Shown: positions 36,139-51,100, counted from the first letter of the stretch. The stretch: DNA of 64,000 nucleotides from Liolophura sinensis (GCF_032854445.1 NC_088301.1:56099187-56163186), one strand, 5' to 3'. Made by a program: numbers and translations. Notes: a model not told the origin generated them from the letters alone.

Positions 36139-39100
36139 CTGTAACAGAATAAAACATGGCATGAGCATAAGGGCAAATTCAAACAAGCAACAGAAATATA
36201 TAAAAGATACATTTAGTACATCTGGGCACATTTGTAGTAGCAGATGAACATTTAGTACACAGTAATTAATGAGTCAATAGTACATGTACATTTACTTCCT
36301 GTAATCATTAATATCATTTATCTGACTGGGTTTATTCACTACACTCAGTAATAATGACCAGTATACTTTTGAAACATTCAGTCTAACGGGGTTGCAGTAG
36401 ATGTTCTGTATGCATACTTTAGGTTTTATGTCATACTAAACAATTTTTCAGACACATGACAACGAAGGGCCATTAGGTATGTATACATTACTGTGTCATC
36501 TTGTGGCAGGGTGAGTCCATGCTGTCAAAGTGCTGCCGCCACTGAAGTATCATGCAGAAGACACCAGACATGACACCACACCCAGTCACATTATTTTAAC
36601 ATCAGGGCAACCAGTCCTGTTTCTTTGCTTAAACCTCTCAGTTATGAGTTCTATGCGAGGCAGCAGTAAGTACCACTTTTAGTCTTTGGTATGACCCAAT
36701 CTGGATTTGATCCCTGGTCTCCCAAATTTGCGGTGGATGCTCTAACCATTAGGCCACCACAAGCTGTTCTGCTTGAATGTAGCTAAATTCATGCATACAT
36801 GCATTTAGGTACATCTCAGCAATGAAAAGAGTTCTGCAGACAGCTTCACTATGTTTGGCATTCTTCCAAAGGCACAGTAAATAATATAAGAGAGGTTCAG
36901 TGTCAGCAGCCAACACCAGGTGCCACAGACATGTTTGCACCAGTTTTTATGGTCATTTCTTCTTTTTTTTTTTTCTATTACATGAAACTTCAGCACATTT
37001 CTGACTTGGAAATGCATCGCTAAATTAACTCCAAATACTTTCATCACTCTCTCTGGCAATATTCCCAACTTCTGTGTACCCTTATCTGACGAAAAAAATC
37101 AATCCCCACTTAAAGCACACTACATGTACATATAGTACCCTAACACCCTTGAAATGTCTTCCACCACTATGGAAAACAATTACAACTTTTATAATTTGAA
37201 ATTATGAGTTTTCTTAAAGAATTAACATTTTTTAAAACTTTTTTCCAACCACACCTGGTGTTGCTTGAGGACCACAGGAAAGCACATCACACCTAAATAA
37301 CCTGTTTTCGACCTGTGGGCTCACCTGTAATGGAGACAGCCTTCTCGGACTGACTTCCAGGTGATGCTGCCTGTACTAAGGGGGATGATGACCTGGAGGA
37401 TGACTTTGACGGGAGGCACTCAGGGTAATCTTTGCCAAGGGACCGTCTAAAATGTTCTTCAATTGCAGGATCGCATCCACCAACTGAAAATAAATACATT
37501 GAAATGATAATCAGTCATGACTGTATTGCATTTATTTAAAAGCACTCCCTTAAAAAACAAGCAAGTTTATTTCAACATTGCAGAGCATATAACTTCATAG
37601 ATGTAAAACTCAAACTGATGTTTCGATCTGACTTGGAAGCTACCCAAGTGAGCTGCAACAGGGCTGCTGGAGGAACAGATGAGACAGAGCCTTGGCATTG
37701 TAAACATGGGCAGAATGTCAGGGTCTAAACAGAATAGCGAGCAAGTCTGCATCAAGAATCTTCAACATTCCAAAGACTGATAAGGAAAAGTGTTCATCAT
37801 GTTCATCATAAGGGAAAAAATTACATGTTCTATTTCTTGTTTCTTTTATTGGTTTTGGGGGTGGGGGTGGTGGTGGTGAGGGTCACTTTGCAATGAGCTA
37901 ATACCTGGTAGCAAAAACAAGTAAGGCAAAAATCTTGCTATACATCAAGACAAAATATTAGTTAAATATTAACATGACAAAACAGTTTGTAGGATGACAT
38001 TTTATGGATCAAAAATAAACAAAAAATCCCAAAGCTACATGTAGTTACCAGAGTTGATCTCTCGTCTAATGGCTGCAGAAAATGACTGTGAGTGGTCTGT
38101 AACAGAGAATTTGTTTCCTGCAGGTGCGCATGTGATTACAGATGGCCTCAGGAGTTGTCGCAAGGGACTCAGCTTATGGTTCTCCCCTGTGCTGTTCCCA
38201 ATAGACAAATTAAGAGGTATGTTCTGGGATGCATCCCCATGAGGGTAGGCAGGGGGTGGACTGCGCCTATGCAGCGGGGAAAGACTGGGCTGACGAACTT
38301 CATGAGGTGTGGCACACCTAGGGGTGACAGAGTAGGGCTCATGGCGTACAGATCCTTCAGGTAAATACCTATCCCCAACAAACCCGGAAAATGACCTGTT
38401 GAAGAAAAGAGTAAAACAATAAATAATATGGAAAATGAAGTTAATATACATCTCCAAAGTTTGATGTTGACATCCCATAATATTGATGCTTATGCAATAA
38501 TTCACTATGGGTGGTTTTATTACATAATAAAAATAGTATATTAGTTACAAGAATAACAGCAAAAGATCACTCCATCAAAACAGAAAAAGACTAAGTGCAA
38601 AAGGAAACACTGGAAAGGTTCATCGAAATGTCACTCGGAACTTAAAACCAAGCGACTCTAGTCCCTTGATCTGAGCAGGTGTTCCAGTCTCTGGAAGCCT
38701 CCAAGAACAACCAGACTACAGTCTAAACACACCCTGTGTCTCTCACTAAAGCAAGACAGCTTGCAAAGCATTCCTCAAAAGTCTACCGATGCCTTTTTCC
38801 AAGCCAGATTTTTCCCACGCCTGCTTTTGCAGCATCTGCTCACATGTTTTTGACACTTTTCCAGAAAATAAAACAGCAGGGTGTACCATGCACAAGGTAC
38901 TGGTAATTAAATAAGTCATGCTTGCTATCTACATGTTTATATTACTACTGTTTCCATATTACATCTAGTCTAGCTGACAGAAAGCTCTATTACTGATAAA
39001 CAACAACCAAACACTTCTTCATAGATATTCTGAAGTCTCAACTAACTTGTCGCACATCATCTTATTCTAATGTCAAGGTCCAAAACTCATCATTCCCCAG

Positions 39101-42100
39101 ATGAGAGGAGAAATACAAAACCTGAAAACATGTAGATGTATTAGATTTATCATAACATATAAATTCTTATGAAGGACAAAAATTGTCAAGTATGTGACAG
39201 TTTCATGTGTTTTTATTGTATTAAGGTATGGTACTTCTGCTGAAATCTGATGATGATATTTCTGCACGCATACATGTGAAGTCTGACAATGTTTGCCTCA
39301 GCAGCTGTAAGATTATAGGTCCAGCATTTCATATCCCTTGGGATGTGCCTATTGCTCTGATCGTGACAAGATTTATACGGTCAGACTTCCCAGTATATCA
39401 AGTTCGTAGTCCTCAGCTGTGTGTGCTTACAAGGAGCATGTGTGTTCCACAGGATTTCTTCCATAAAGCCCACTGTTATTTACCACCACAGGTTCATGTA
39501 ATGGCAATAAAACTCCATCATGTCACTCTGTCTTCCATGAACATAAAACCTAACTCACCGTAAAACAAGTAAAACTTCTATTCATGTATGTGGACAGAAT
39601 GCTTGGTTGAGACCTGGCCCCAACATCTTAGACTGAAGACAAAATTTCAATTATTAAACTTGCGATGTTCCTTTCCTTCATTTTAGCCCACATTTTTATC
39701 ACAATGACTTAACCAGAATTTATGTTGTCAAGCAATACTGAAATCTTGTTATGTAAGAAATAACAATTTTAAAGTGATATTAAATTTTGACTTACGCCTA
39801 AGATCACTTCATGATTCCGAGGCGAGTGCTTAACACCTATGGGTGTTAGCAGTTGATTGAACAGGTAGGCTACAGGACAAGTCTAGGGCTTGGTTAAATG
39901 AGTGGAACATTGGTAAACAGTGTAGCAATGTGTTTTATCTGTTTCTTTTTTGATTTGATGTAAGTCATTTTATTTAATATTCCAGAATTTAAGTCCATTT
40001 TAGAGGTGAAACTGCATTTTGGATCATCAACATAATTATGCAATTCATAGAATATCCTCATAGAATATCCTCATAGAATATCCTCAGATTACATGAAAGT
40101 ATGCACCTTCAACAAATGATAATAACGTTGAAAATGAAGAAATATATAATGCATGTACTTTGTGCAGTACTTGTCATTCATTTACTCAATATAATTTAAC
40201 TGCCCCCGGAAAGACGCCAAATACATGATGTACATGTCCCAACACTTACACGTACCACGCATCTCCTAGAAGCTACTTCTAACCTTTCCTTTTCATAACA
40301 GACATAGCCTTAAAAATCTATTTCTGACCTAACCACTAAGCAGAGCTCCACTGCTGATATGTTACATCATGCATATGCCTCATATCAGCTCTGTTCAGTG
40401 GTTGAGCCTATCACAGCTCAGGACTCAGCAGAGGAAGTACATATACTTAGGTATTTAGTACACATGCATCATGCAGGCTATCAAAATCCTATTCACTGAG
40501 AAAAAAACAAACAAACCCAGACCACAGCACATGGGTGTCTTTATGTACATGTTATGAAACAGACTGTTATTACTAGCACATCGGGGGAAAAACCCATCCT
40601 TGGTTTCTGTGAGATGGGCGAGATAGGGTAGGATGATATAACAAACTATGGTGCTTGAGAGGGTATCAAACCCCACATGGAAAGGGGTCAGTGTGAGGAA
40701 GGGGATTATATGGCACAGGAAGTGCTGCCACACAGTAAACACTGCCCAATTAAAGGTGGGCTGCGCCACACCTCCCTAAATCAGTTCTTATAAACACATT
40801 GCCATATGCTAGCAATGCAACATACATTACTAAAGCTGTGTAGAGAAACGGTTCACTCATGCAGGAAACTAAAGATATTTTTCCAAATGGGGAAATCAAT
40901 AAAAAAAAAAAAAAGAACAATGTCTAACAGAACACCGATTAAAACTAGTGTGTAGTAAACTCATACAAATTCAATAACAGATGTTAAACTTAACATACAG
41001 ATGTGTATGTTTACTTCTAAATAAGGCTAGGACAAAAATTTACAGCTTACTATGTTTGACCATTTTGACAGTGCCAGCAAAGGCCTTAAATTTTACAGTA
41101 AAACCATTTAGCTTAAATTTTACAGCAAGTCAAATTTATTTATAAAGTTGGTGTTTAACACCATACTGAAGAATTCTTCACTTATCTGAAGGTCGTCAGT
41201 AATCTTTCCAACATGCTCACCAAACATTTAACTTTATATATCTTAAAAGTATACAAAAAACTTTAAATACAATCTATGTCACATTTCTATATTACATATT
41301 CTCAATCTCCATTATATGTGGTTTCAAATATATACTGTAAATCCCTTTTCATTCGTGGGCATAAACTTTTGCGGATTTGTAAGAAGACACATTCGCGGGA
41401 ATCAACTTTTGCCGATCTCAGCAGAATTTTTGGACAACCGATATTCGAAAATCAAACTTCAATAAAGAAACGTCAAGTAATAAAACAACTCAAGCATTGA
41501 AGTAACAATGTTATCATTTAAACTTGTTTGTGCCTGTAAGATGCGACAAAAATTCTATACAATACAGTAACTTGATCAGACAAATGTTAATCCTCCTAAG
41601 CTTTTAATCTTTTGAAGACTGTCAGACGAAGCCCTTACCTGCTGTATTAGCAAATACTTGTGTCACTCACTCCAGTAGATGAGGAAAGATTAAATGTGAT
41701 ATAAATAAATCCCACTGTTTAATTCTCATGCATCAGCAGTGTGAGTGAAACTCTGAGTGAACTGTGACAAATCTGAGTACATTTCTCAGAAATCATCATT
41801 ATGAAAACGAAGTTTGAGGTGTGGAAACCACCAAGTGATGTATCGGGCGTTTCGGAAAGGTGATTTGACTGGAAGGCAAGTACAGGCGATAAAGAATAGG
41901 CCTCTCTCATCATATGTATATTGTATCACTTTCACACACCTAGTACAAATTATCAATTTGTATGTCTCTAACCGCGGCAATAAATCAACAACAACGTTGC
42001 TTTGTGGCAATACTTAGACGGAGCTAAGTCGCCTTAAAAGTAAGCATTAAGATTAAATGACGATCAATTAAGCAGGATTTGTGAAAGCCGGAATGCATTC

Positions 42101-45100
42101 TAATTAGGTATTTCTAATTAACGTGTTTGATAAAGTATTAAAACTGTAGTACTTATGGAACTTATTTTCACGGAAATGTGTTTGCCGCGAAATCCACGAA
42201 TGTTAGTACCAAGCGAATAGAAAGGCATTTACAGTATATTTTTCCAAACAGCATATTTACAAGTGTACATATTGAAGATTATGGTAAGTCTGCTATAACA
42301 ATGAAAAACTTCCCTCCCACACCCACAAGTGGGTAGCCAGATAAATTAAGACAGTTCACACATGCACATGTATCACTTCAGCGATCACCTACCATACTTT
42401 GCCTCACAAGTGTTACTGAACATGATTGCATTTTAATGTTGCCATCTCCATTAGACAAAAATCAGAACAGGAGCCTACAGGTAGCGTTCAAACTAGTACA
42501 ATGTTCTCTTTGATCTCACCCTGTTGCCAGGCATTGGGCTTAATAGTCCTCATAACTGTTTGCATGTGTTTTGTGGTGTCAGTGGCTTATCCGTCTGGGA
42601 AGGTATGACTCAGACTTGGCTGGCAGGCAGGCAGGCAGACAGGTCGACCCTCTCCAACATGTACATGTAAATGCACCCCAAGTGGCAGTGGTACAGGCTG
42701 CCTGAACCCTAATATATCATTTTTACACAGAATTAACCTAACCCAATTCTAAAAGGCCCCACCAATACTACTGCCCTGCCCTTTGTGTCAAGTTATCCTT
42801 AACAATTTCATTACTTATAACATTCATAATCTCACAAGACTTAATAGCAAGAGTCGGGCTTCACTTGAGTAAATTTTTTCACAACAAACCCCTCTGGTCT
42901 ATCTAGATGGAATCATTTCACATAATTAAGACGACTGGCTTACACATTGCACTGAACCTTTCATTTTCAACCTTAATCCAAACAAAGGCCTTATAGCCAC
43001 ATGAGATAGGATCAAAATAGTATTTATTAAACGACGCAAGTGAAAAAAAAGTCTCGCAAAGCCCACAAAGGCGCAGTAAGAAACTAAAATATCATCATAG
43101 TATTTCCACAGTTAAATATTAACTTTTTATTTCCACCTATATGCTCAGGTTTAGCAGATTAAAAGAAGATAATATGGCTATATCAAACGATCTTAAAATC
43201 GGTGGCTTACAAGTCATATTAATATTAATGAGGGTTATCTCTTGATAAGTCGTTGAAGGGAACTTCTAGGTTTACAGGTGAGCTATCAATTAACGTGTCC
43301 TCTTTTCATCAACCTACATGTACTTACAAGTAATCAAAATATAATTTAATATGATCCTTGACCTGAAAGAAGATATTGAAACTATACACAAAAATTTATG
43401 AGCTGTCATAGAAGCAATTGACCCTCTCTTCAAGTTTTCTACAAAGAGATCAACCTTGAAAATAGGTGAATGAAATAAAAATTTACTTACCAGTCTAGTG
43501 TTGTATTATAATTTACCAATGCCAAATTCACTTTCAAATTGATCACGTCAAGAAATATATGTATTCATCTTTGAGAGTGAATGAACATTTCTGTGAAATA
43601 ACTAACCCTAAATCCCTATATTCTGGGATGATAAATATAGAAATGAACACGAATATACATAACAATTGGTAGAAAAGCACATCTAAACAATCAATATCCC
43701 ACATATATGGATGTACAGGTATGAGAAATGTCTTACCTAATGGTATATTATACCCACATTTTAAATTTTAGTTAATTTAATCAGTGATAAATTACTAGAC
43801 ATTACATACTTTTTGGTGTATACATACACTGGTGAAAAACACAGAAGCATGTCATCATATCTAATACGTGCTGACATAAACAAGCTACATGTTCAACTGG
43901 AGGCCATGGTAGAGAAGGGTGGCACTCAGTAAGAAGCATTTATTGGGGGTAACGGTGAGGCAGTGAGTGGAGATGTAATTGTGATATGTTTAGAAGAGGA
44001 AACGACAGACAACAAGATGTGAGGTTAACAGCCAGGAGCTGTAAATCAGTAGATAGTTGGAGGAGTTCACCAAGACAACCAGCCAACATATCTGCCAAGA
44101 TTTATGTACTACAGTACCACTAAGCTACACCTGGATCTATTACATCTACAGGGATAATACATTAATAATACAGTTTTGAATGAAACACTTCAACTTTTCA
44201 AAGGTGAACTTCTACCAAAGACATTTTACAAAACAAGAGACAAAAAATTCAAAAACAAAGATTTTTTAGGTATTACCTCAAGTGAAAAACTTGTCAAAAG
44301 AGAAGTATTGTACATCAAAATTATTGTATAGCAACAGCAAGGCAAGAGAAGAGTTCATGGCATCTTCAGATATACATCTATCTGTCCCCCGCTACTTGCA
44401 CGTAAATGTATAAGCCACATAAGCGATTCAAGAACATGAAAGGTCTTCTCCTTCCACGTTCATCAACAGAATCTTTAAACGTCCATGGCCCAGTTGTACA
44501 AAAGCAGGTCAGCAGTTAACCTTGCACTAACTTCAGTGTGGACTAAAGAGCCATCAGTTTTGTATTAGGTCCATGCTGGTATTAAGATTTAAGCCTGACT
44601 TATTTTTTAATATACTTTTGAACAACCAGACCCTTATTTCTAAGCTGTACATATACATCTCTATGTCCTGATGAACTGTCTGTTCGGTTCACAAACCCTG
44701 ATGAACTTCTTTTATTTACGGACTACATTTTACAGCATTTTGCCACATCCCTCCCCACTTGCAAAAATCCAAAAGAGCAATGTCAAGATTAACCCTATAC
44801 AGCCTTACCGATTTCAAAATGAACACTTTTTTCTTCAATTCAACTTTGTACATGTGCAGTAAAGAATCCCGTCATTTTTTCAAAACTTTTGTATTTGTCT
44901 CTTTTTTTTTCCTCTCTCTTTTCATTGCCAGCTCTAGTTTTTCCAAAGTGAAAAATCCTTGTTGGACACTTGAGAGTGATCTGTAAGAATGAAACACAAG
45001 AAGAAACAAACTCACGTTTGGGTGCCAGCACATTTTTTACTGTTCAGCTTTGCTAAATGTTCCTGATCAAAGTTAAGTGTCCCAGGTAAATCATGCCGAT

Positions 45101-48100
45101 CCTTCATGCGATCATACTTTGATAACTTAGTGGGTAGTTCTTTATTTGGAGAATCCCTATGGTCAATCCCCCGTTTGTAGGCCAGATCTCCTGAAACACA
45201 CCAAAAACACAAAACTAAGTTAATTCAGGTGAAAACATTAGAATTCCTTTCACTTCTACATGGTGAAATGACATTTTATATTTTCAAGATGGTGTATGAC
45301 AGAAATCACAAATACATTGTTTTATGTTATTTATTTGATTGGTGTTTTATGCTGTACTCCAGACAGAGCCCAGACAGAAACCCACGACCATCTGCAGGTT
45401 ACTGGTAGGCCTTCCCACATACATTAGGTGAGGGGGAGCCAGCATTAGCTGGACTTGAACCCATAGCGACCGCATTGGCAAGAGGTTTCTGCGTAATTAC
45501 ACAGGGTTAGCGTGTTAATCAATTGAGTTATTGAGGCCCCCAACTACACAGTATGTAACAAGAAAGGGCACATTTCAAACAATGGAATAATAAAAGTATG
45601 TAATGCCAAACAATCTTTACAATGACGGATGATTTACAAATGACAAGCAAATGATCTAAAATTCTACATCACTGAATCTAAAGTCAACACATATTTCTGA
45701 GACCAATAAAGTGGGGGAGAAAACAATATTATAAAATACAAATGATTCCTTATTTAATACTTAGTGTTGATTTTTCTTTTCCTATCCATGAGGCTAATGA
45801 CTTCAATAAGTCTACCTCTGAGTGTGAATTCCACATTAGTTTGAGCCTTGTCAATAGTGATCAAGCAAACTGACTGTCAAGGCCACTGTATAAACAGCTC
45901 TCTTTATTTCCCCTCCATTTAATCCCTCTTGTCAAAGGTTTAATCATTTGTGAAATCTTATATCTCTGGGAAATGGCTTACACATGCTCTATCAAATGAA
46001 AGAAATCACAGCAACAGGTCACTGTGCACATTTGAGTAATACTCTTATCTCAGTTGCGAGTGAGTCATTTTGACAATACCATTGCATGTACCCATGTAAC
46101 TCCTAGTTTGATTTGTACAGCAAGAGTAGAAAACTAGGCCACCTGCCAAAATTGTTCAATCACAGTGGGTTGTCAAATCTTTATTAACATGAAAACTGAT
46201 GCATCAAAACTGCTTAAAAAAAAATTCAGTAGAATTATTAAGTCTTCCCATTTAGCTCAAGATGGGATACCATTTTTTTCCTCAATTAAACTCGGTAAAC
46301 CCAAACTCAAATAGATGCAATAAATGCATGTGAAGCTCCCATGAACCTATTTTTTCTTCCTTCGATACAGATGTACATGACATGTAGTGTATCAGTCTGA
46401 TACTATCCATACAAAAAAAAAACTTTCCAACACATGGCAGTAATACCAGGGTATGTGTGAGAAGTGGTGGTTACATTGTGAAGGCACTGAGCTTCTCTCT
46501 GCTTACCAGCAGTAAATCGCTGCTCTCTGGACTCTACAGGGATGAGTCACCAACAGGCGAAAAAAGTAGTGGGGGGCCATACTTCAGACCATTAAATAAC
46601 CACTATTATTATTCTGTTAGATACACTGTCTGAACATGTGCACACTACTTAGCAGGCTATCAGGTCTGGTTGTGTATTATTCCACATGGTCGTCCTAGGC
46701 ACTTTCAGTACTGCCAGGGCAGATCTGTTTCTTACTGGCACAAGGGACAAACTGTCATTCCCAAATCGTACATGTACCTTTTCTTTTACTTCATTTATTT
46801 GCTTGATTGATGTTAAATGCCATACTCAAAAACTGATTATTCGGAAGAGTATTCTTTGACACGATATATGTATGTCATCTGATTCTCTAGAGAAGTACAT
46901 ACACAATACCCATGTAGTGGATGGCTTGGCAAACTTCAAGCCCAGCGCCCACTTGTACAAAACCCACTTCACGTTACAAGCACCTAACAGCCGTGACATA
47001 ATGCCTACACTCCTGGTTGCCATAGTCGTAGCGTTAAGAGGGCTTTATACAAATGGGCCTTTAAGCTTTTTTAGACAGAGGCTGGGTTTCAAAAGCATCC
47101 TAATACAGATTTTCAGTTTAGACACTGTGATGATGTCAAATATGCCCAAGCTGTATGAACTGAAAACACAAAAATGTTGAAAAACAACAATGCTTCGTGT
47201 ACATATTATAAATGGAACAGTTTCCTTCATTCAAACAGTTAAGAAAGATGCAATAATTTTGTTAAGAGTCTCATCTGCTTCACTATGTTAATGTTTTACA
47301 ATTACACTGTATGTAAACTTTACAAGAAGTCTTCATACAGAATAATAGCTTCCAGCAGACATATTAATTTTATCACCAAATCTTACTTACTGTCACATGT
47401 ATTACATTTGAACAAAGATGTGAGTTTATAGTCATGACAGTATACAGACATAACTTGAAGAAAAGGCACTTTCCTGAAAGCGTACGGTGCATTTGATTTA
47501 AAAATTTGATGCAACACCAAGCCTTCAGGAAAACTTCTCCAAAGCGCGGTCTGAACATGTATCGCTTTGACCCAATATGTAAACGTATTTATTTCACCGT
47601 TACCCTGGAAACACGTGGGTGTGTCCCCCCCCTCCCCCCACCCTGATCAAGGGAGATAACCTTATGTCTAAAACAGACTTTCTGCGATAATTAATCACCA
47701 GACAGGATGTCCCTGTCAGCAGTGATACAATGTACAAAAACCACTGGGTAGTATTATTTACTGACAAGCTCACCCTCTGAGGAGTAAGCCCATGGAACAG
47801 TGGTAGGTGTTAGGTGAAGCCCTGCCACTTTACATTACTCTCCTCTCCATCTTCCCTCTCCACGTCTCAATTCCCAGCCACAGTGTTTGGCATATCCAAT
47901 ATCTCTAGTCTCCACATCTTGTATGACACAACAACTACACAGCTTCTTTCATCAATCACACTATTTCTAGGCAGAAGGGCCTAGTGATGGCATAAAAGCA
48001 CAGAACACCACACAACAGTTTTCTTAATAACACTGCACAGGCATGAGCTGCCTAACTGTTTTACTGAATAGACATCCTGCATCAATATTCCCCCTACCAA

Positions 48101-51100
48101 TTTGTATGTACATCAATGTACATAGTGCAATTATGGTTTATATATATATACACATACATATACATACATGCACACACATACAAATGCACATACATACATA
48201 TATATATGCACATATCTTTAAACGCTTATCATGATCACAGGCAATATCATCAATGGACACATACATGTACAATGCACATGTTACATGATCAACAAACTTA
48301 CAGCACGTGTGAACAACAGTGATTGGCCCAGCAGTTAAGTACTGTCTCAGTACAGTTTTTCACAAACTACCAGGAAGCAACGCCTGTTTTGCTGCAGGAA
48401 CCGAACCTATATGTGCATGTGTAACATGTGTGCTGGACAACGTGCACATGGTCAACAAATAGCCCATCCGGTAAGGTGACATCTCTAGAACAGGATACTA
48501 CAGATGCCCCACTGGCAACCATGTGGAGGCCATATTATACCCACTCATATAACAGCTAGTCTACAGCTTTTTAACTTTTAAGCAACTTTTAAAAGGGCAA
48601 CAGGAGTTGCCAATCATGCAACTGAGTTACTATTTTACTTAGACATATACGTACATGTACTGGGTCATATTCTGCCAGGTGAACTTCTATGGTGTTTCTT
48701 TGGGTTGACAGAAATGACTTTCTCTGAATGGGTTAATTACAATTCCACATCATTACACATGTATATTAAATCAATCAACCATTCCACCTCAGATGAATCC
48801 TATTTAATGTAGACTGATCCACAAGCAAATATTCATCTCACAAGATTGACCAATGCACTGATAAAAATAACTTTCAAACTGTTATGAAATGTGATGAAGC
48901 CTAAAATTTTCAGTGTATGATTGTGCTACTTATTTCCTTGTTTTCCAAAATAAAGCAAGCCCAAAGTGGATATGATTAGCATTTCACTCCGTCAACATGT
49001 TGGCAGTCGACCTGGAAGCCTACCTGAACCCACCTCCACACAGGTGACAATGACAATATGTATGTAAGTACGTTTTTTACAAGTTCTCCTGAGATTTTTC
49101 ACTAGGGTGGTCAAAAACATTCACATTCACTGCCTGGCAAATTTCCGGTGGGCTAAGACATATTTTATGTAACATACAAAATACCTGTTTTGTCATTAAG
49201 TGTATCAATCTTAATCAACAAGAACACTGTGTGACAATTTTGCTAGAATACTGCTGAGCTACATGTATCAACAAGAGATGCACAAAAATGAACTGTATTC
49301 TCAGGAGGTTCATGAGTTTCTGCTATGTTTCCGCCACCCAGAAACCTACTCCCTGACAGATATAAAAGAAATATTCTAAGTACAGCATTAAAACCAACTG
49401 AACAAACAAGACACAAAAGATGATCTGTATGCTTTGAGCATGACAAAAGGGCAGCTTATCACCTAAAAGTGTCAGGTTTATGATTAAGAAGTAAAGGCAA
49501 AAAAAAAGTACCGGTATACCAAGATTTACATGCATTAGACATCAAATAAGCAGTGTACAGCAAATAAGGTTTTGCAACTTTGGACGCTTTCATAATGGTT
49601 CTCATATTTTCATAAATTACATGAGTTACATTCACTGATTGTAAGGCAAAGAGAAACCTTACATTTACCAGTTTTATGCAAATTAATACAAATTTGGGCT
49701 TAAATTAATTCACCACTTTATCTTCAGATGCAGTAAGAATGAGTACAGGTAAGAAAAAAAATATAGAGGTTCACTACATGTATTTCAAATGAATCTAGAG
49801 ATTTGGAAATTTGGGCAGCCTAGCATGAAGATCTGGGTGAAGATAGTAACCGTATCTTGAGCAAATGGCTTCAATGAAAGAGGAGCTGTTCGCATTTCTC
49901 TCAGGTTTCTTGTACCTACAGGTTGGGTACACCTTAGCCGGTCACGTAAGGAGATGAATGGCAGCCCGGGTCATTCACAAGAGAACAAAGACCAGTCTGT
50001 TCTCCTGCTCCCCCATTCTTCAGCCCTCACCCCAGTACAATAGATGCTTATCATACCTATAGAATATCTAACCCTCTGGCCATCTATCCCGCCACACAAC
50101 AACACACAAATAGCCCATTGTTTATCTCCTCTAGAGGAGAAAATGTTGTACATATAACCAGGGAAACTCAAACAGAAACAAGAAAACCTTTAAAAAAAAA
50201 AATAACACCACACCACCAACATTACACACAAAGTGTACAGCTAAGATAGAGAAATAATCAAATAAATAATAATAACAACAATGACAGTAAAAAAAATTCT
50301 ACTCAGACGATAATAAGGAGAGCAAACAGAGATGATGTAGGCATCAGCAAAAACAATCAACATCTGGATCATGCTTGCTGAAGGTAACATAAACACGTAA
50401 CAGGTTATAATGATCAATAGATCTCTGAAAAAATAATGAGTACTGTAAACCTCAGTCAGATCAAAGTGATCTACCTGTAGCCTGCCATGTCATTTACACA
50501 CCTTTCCATATCAACCACAGAGCCTGCTAAAGGCAAAATTAAGATCACAAGCTATTGAAAAGTTAAATTCAGATACACAAAACTTTAAACTTGGACCAGA
50601 AGAAAGTTTATCTTTTCAACTGAAAAAAGGGCAAAGTAAAAAAAAAATGTCACTCACTCTAGATGTATACACATGCGTGTGTCATCATTGGGAGTGAACT
50701 AAACTTGGTTCATATACATTCTATATGACGCAAATGTACTCTAAGAGACCAATTTATAGATAGCCAATTGTACAATATTGACAGTTGTCTTCCAATATCT
50801 CTGCTGTACCTGTGTACACCAACATATCACGTACATATACATGTAAGAGCAAGTAGGCTGGATGAGAATTTTAATCAACTAACACATAGTAGTAGTTCAA
50901 CACCTGAAACTTTCAACCAGATTATTTTAATGCTTTGTTTTATTTGTTTTTTATTCTAAACATGATGCCCATGCATTGTAGCAATCGTAAATGAAAAATT
51001 TTATTATTTCATTGAAAACTTATGACATATTTATATATGCAGTTAGTGTTTATTTACCTACCTTGCTGCAGGTATGTTTGGAAACAATGAATAGAGGAGT

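Larger units (their letters stand above)
38396..45015 (-). other. VGLL4: VGLL4 intron 2
   Basis: 6620 bp, phase 2. It contains the inverted-repeat element at 41,331-42,238 and a degraded SINE fragment near 41,127-41,205. Three tandem copies of a 13-bp unit (CATAGAATATCCT) lie at 40,046-40,085 and a GGCA run at 42,618-42,643. ORFs inside, including a 111-codon plus-strand one at 39,228-39,563, show no motif and no conservation that I can see. Confidence 0.75.

Noticed and set aside
39228-39563. 111-codon plus-strand frame antisense within VGLL4 intron 2
   Set aside because: No motif, no repeat in related frames, length expected by chance.
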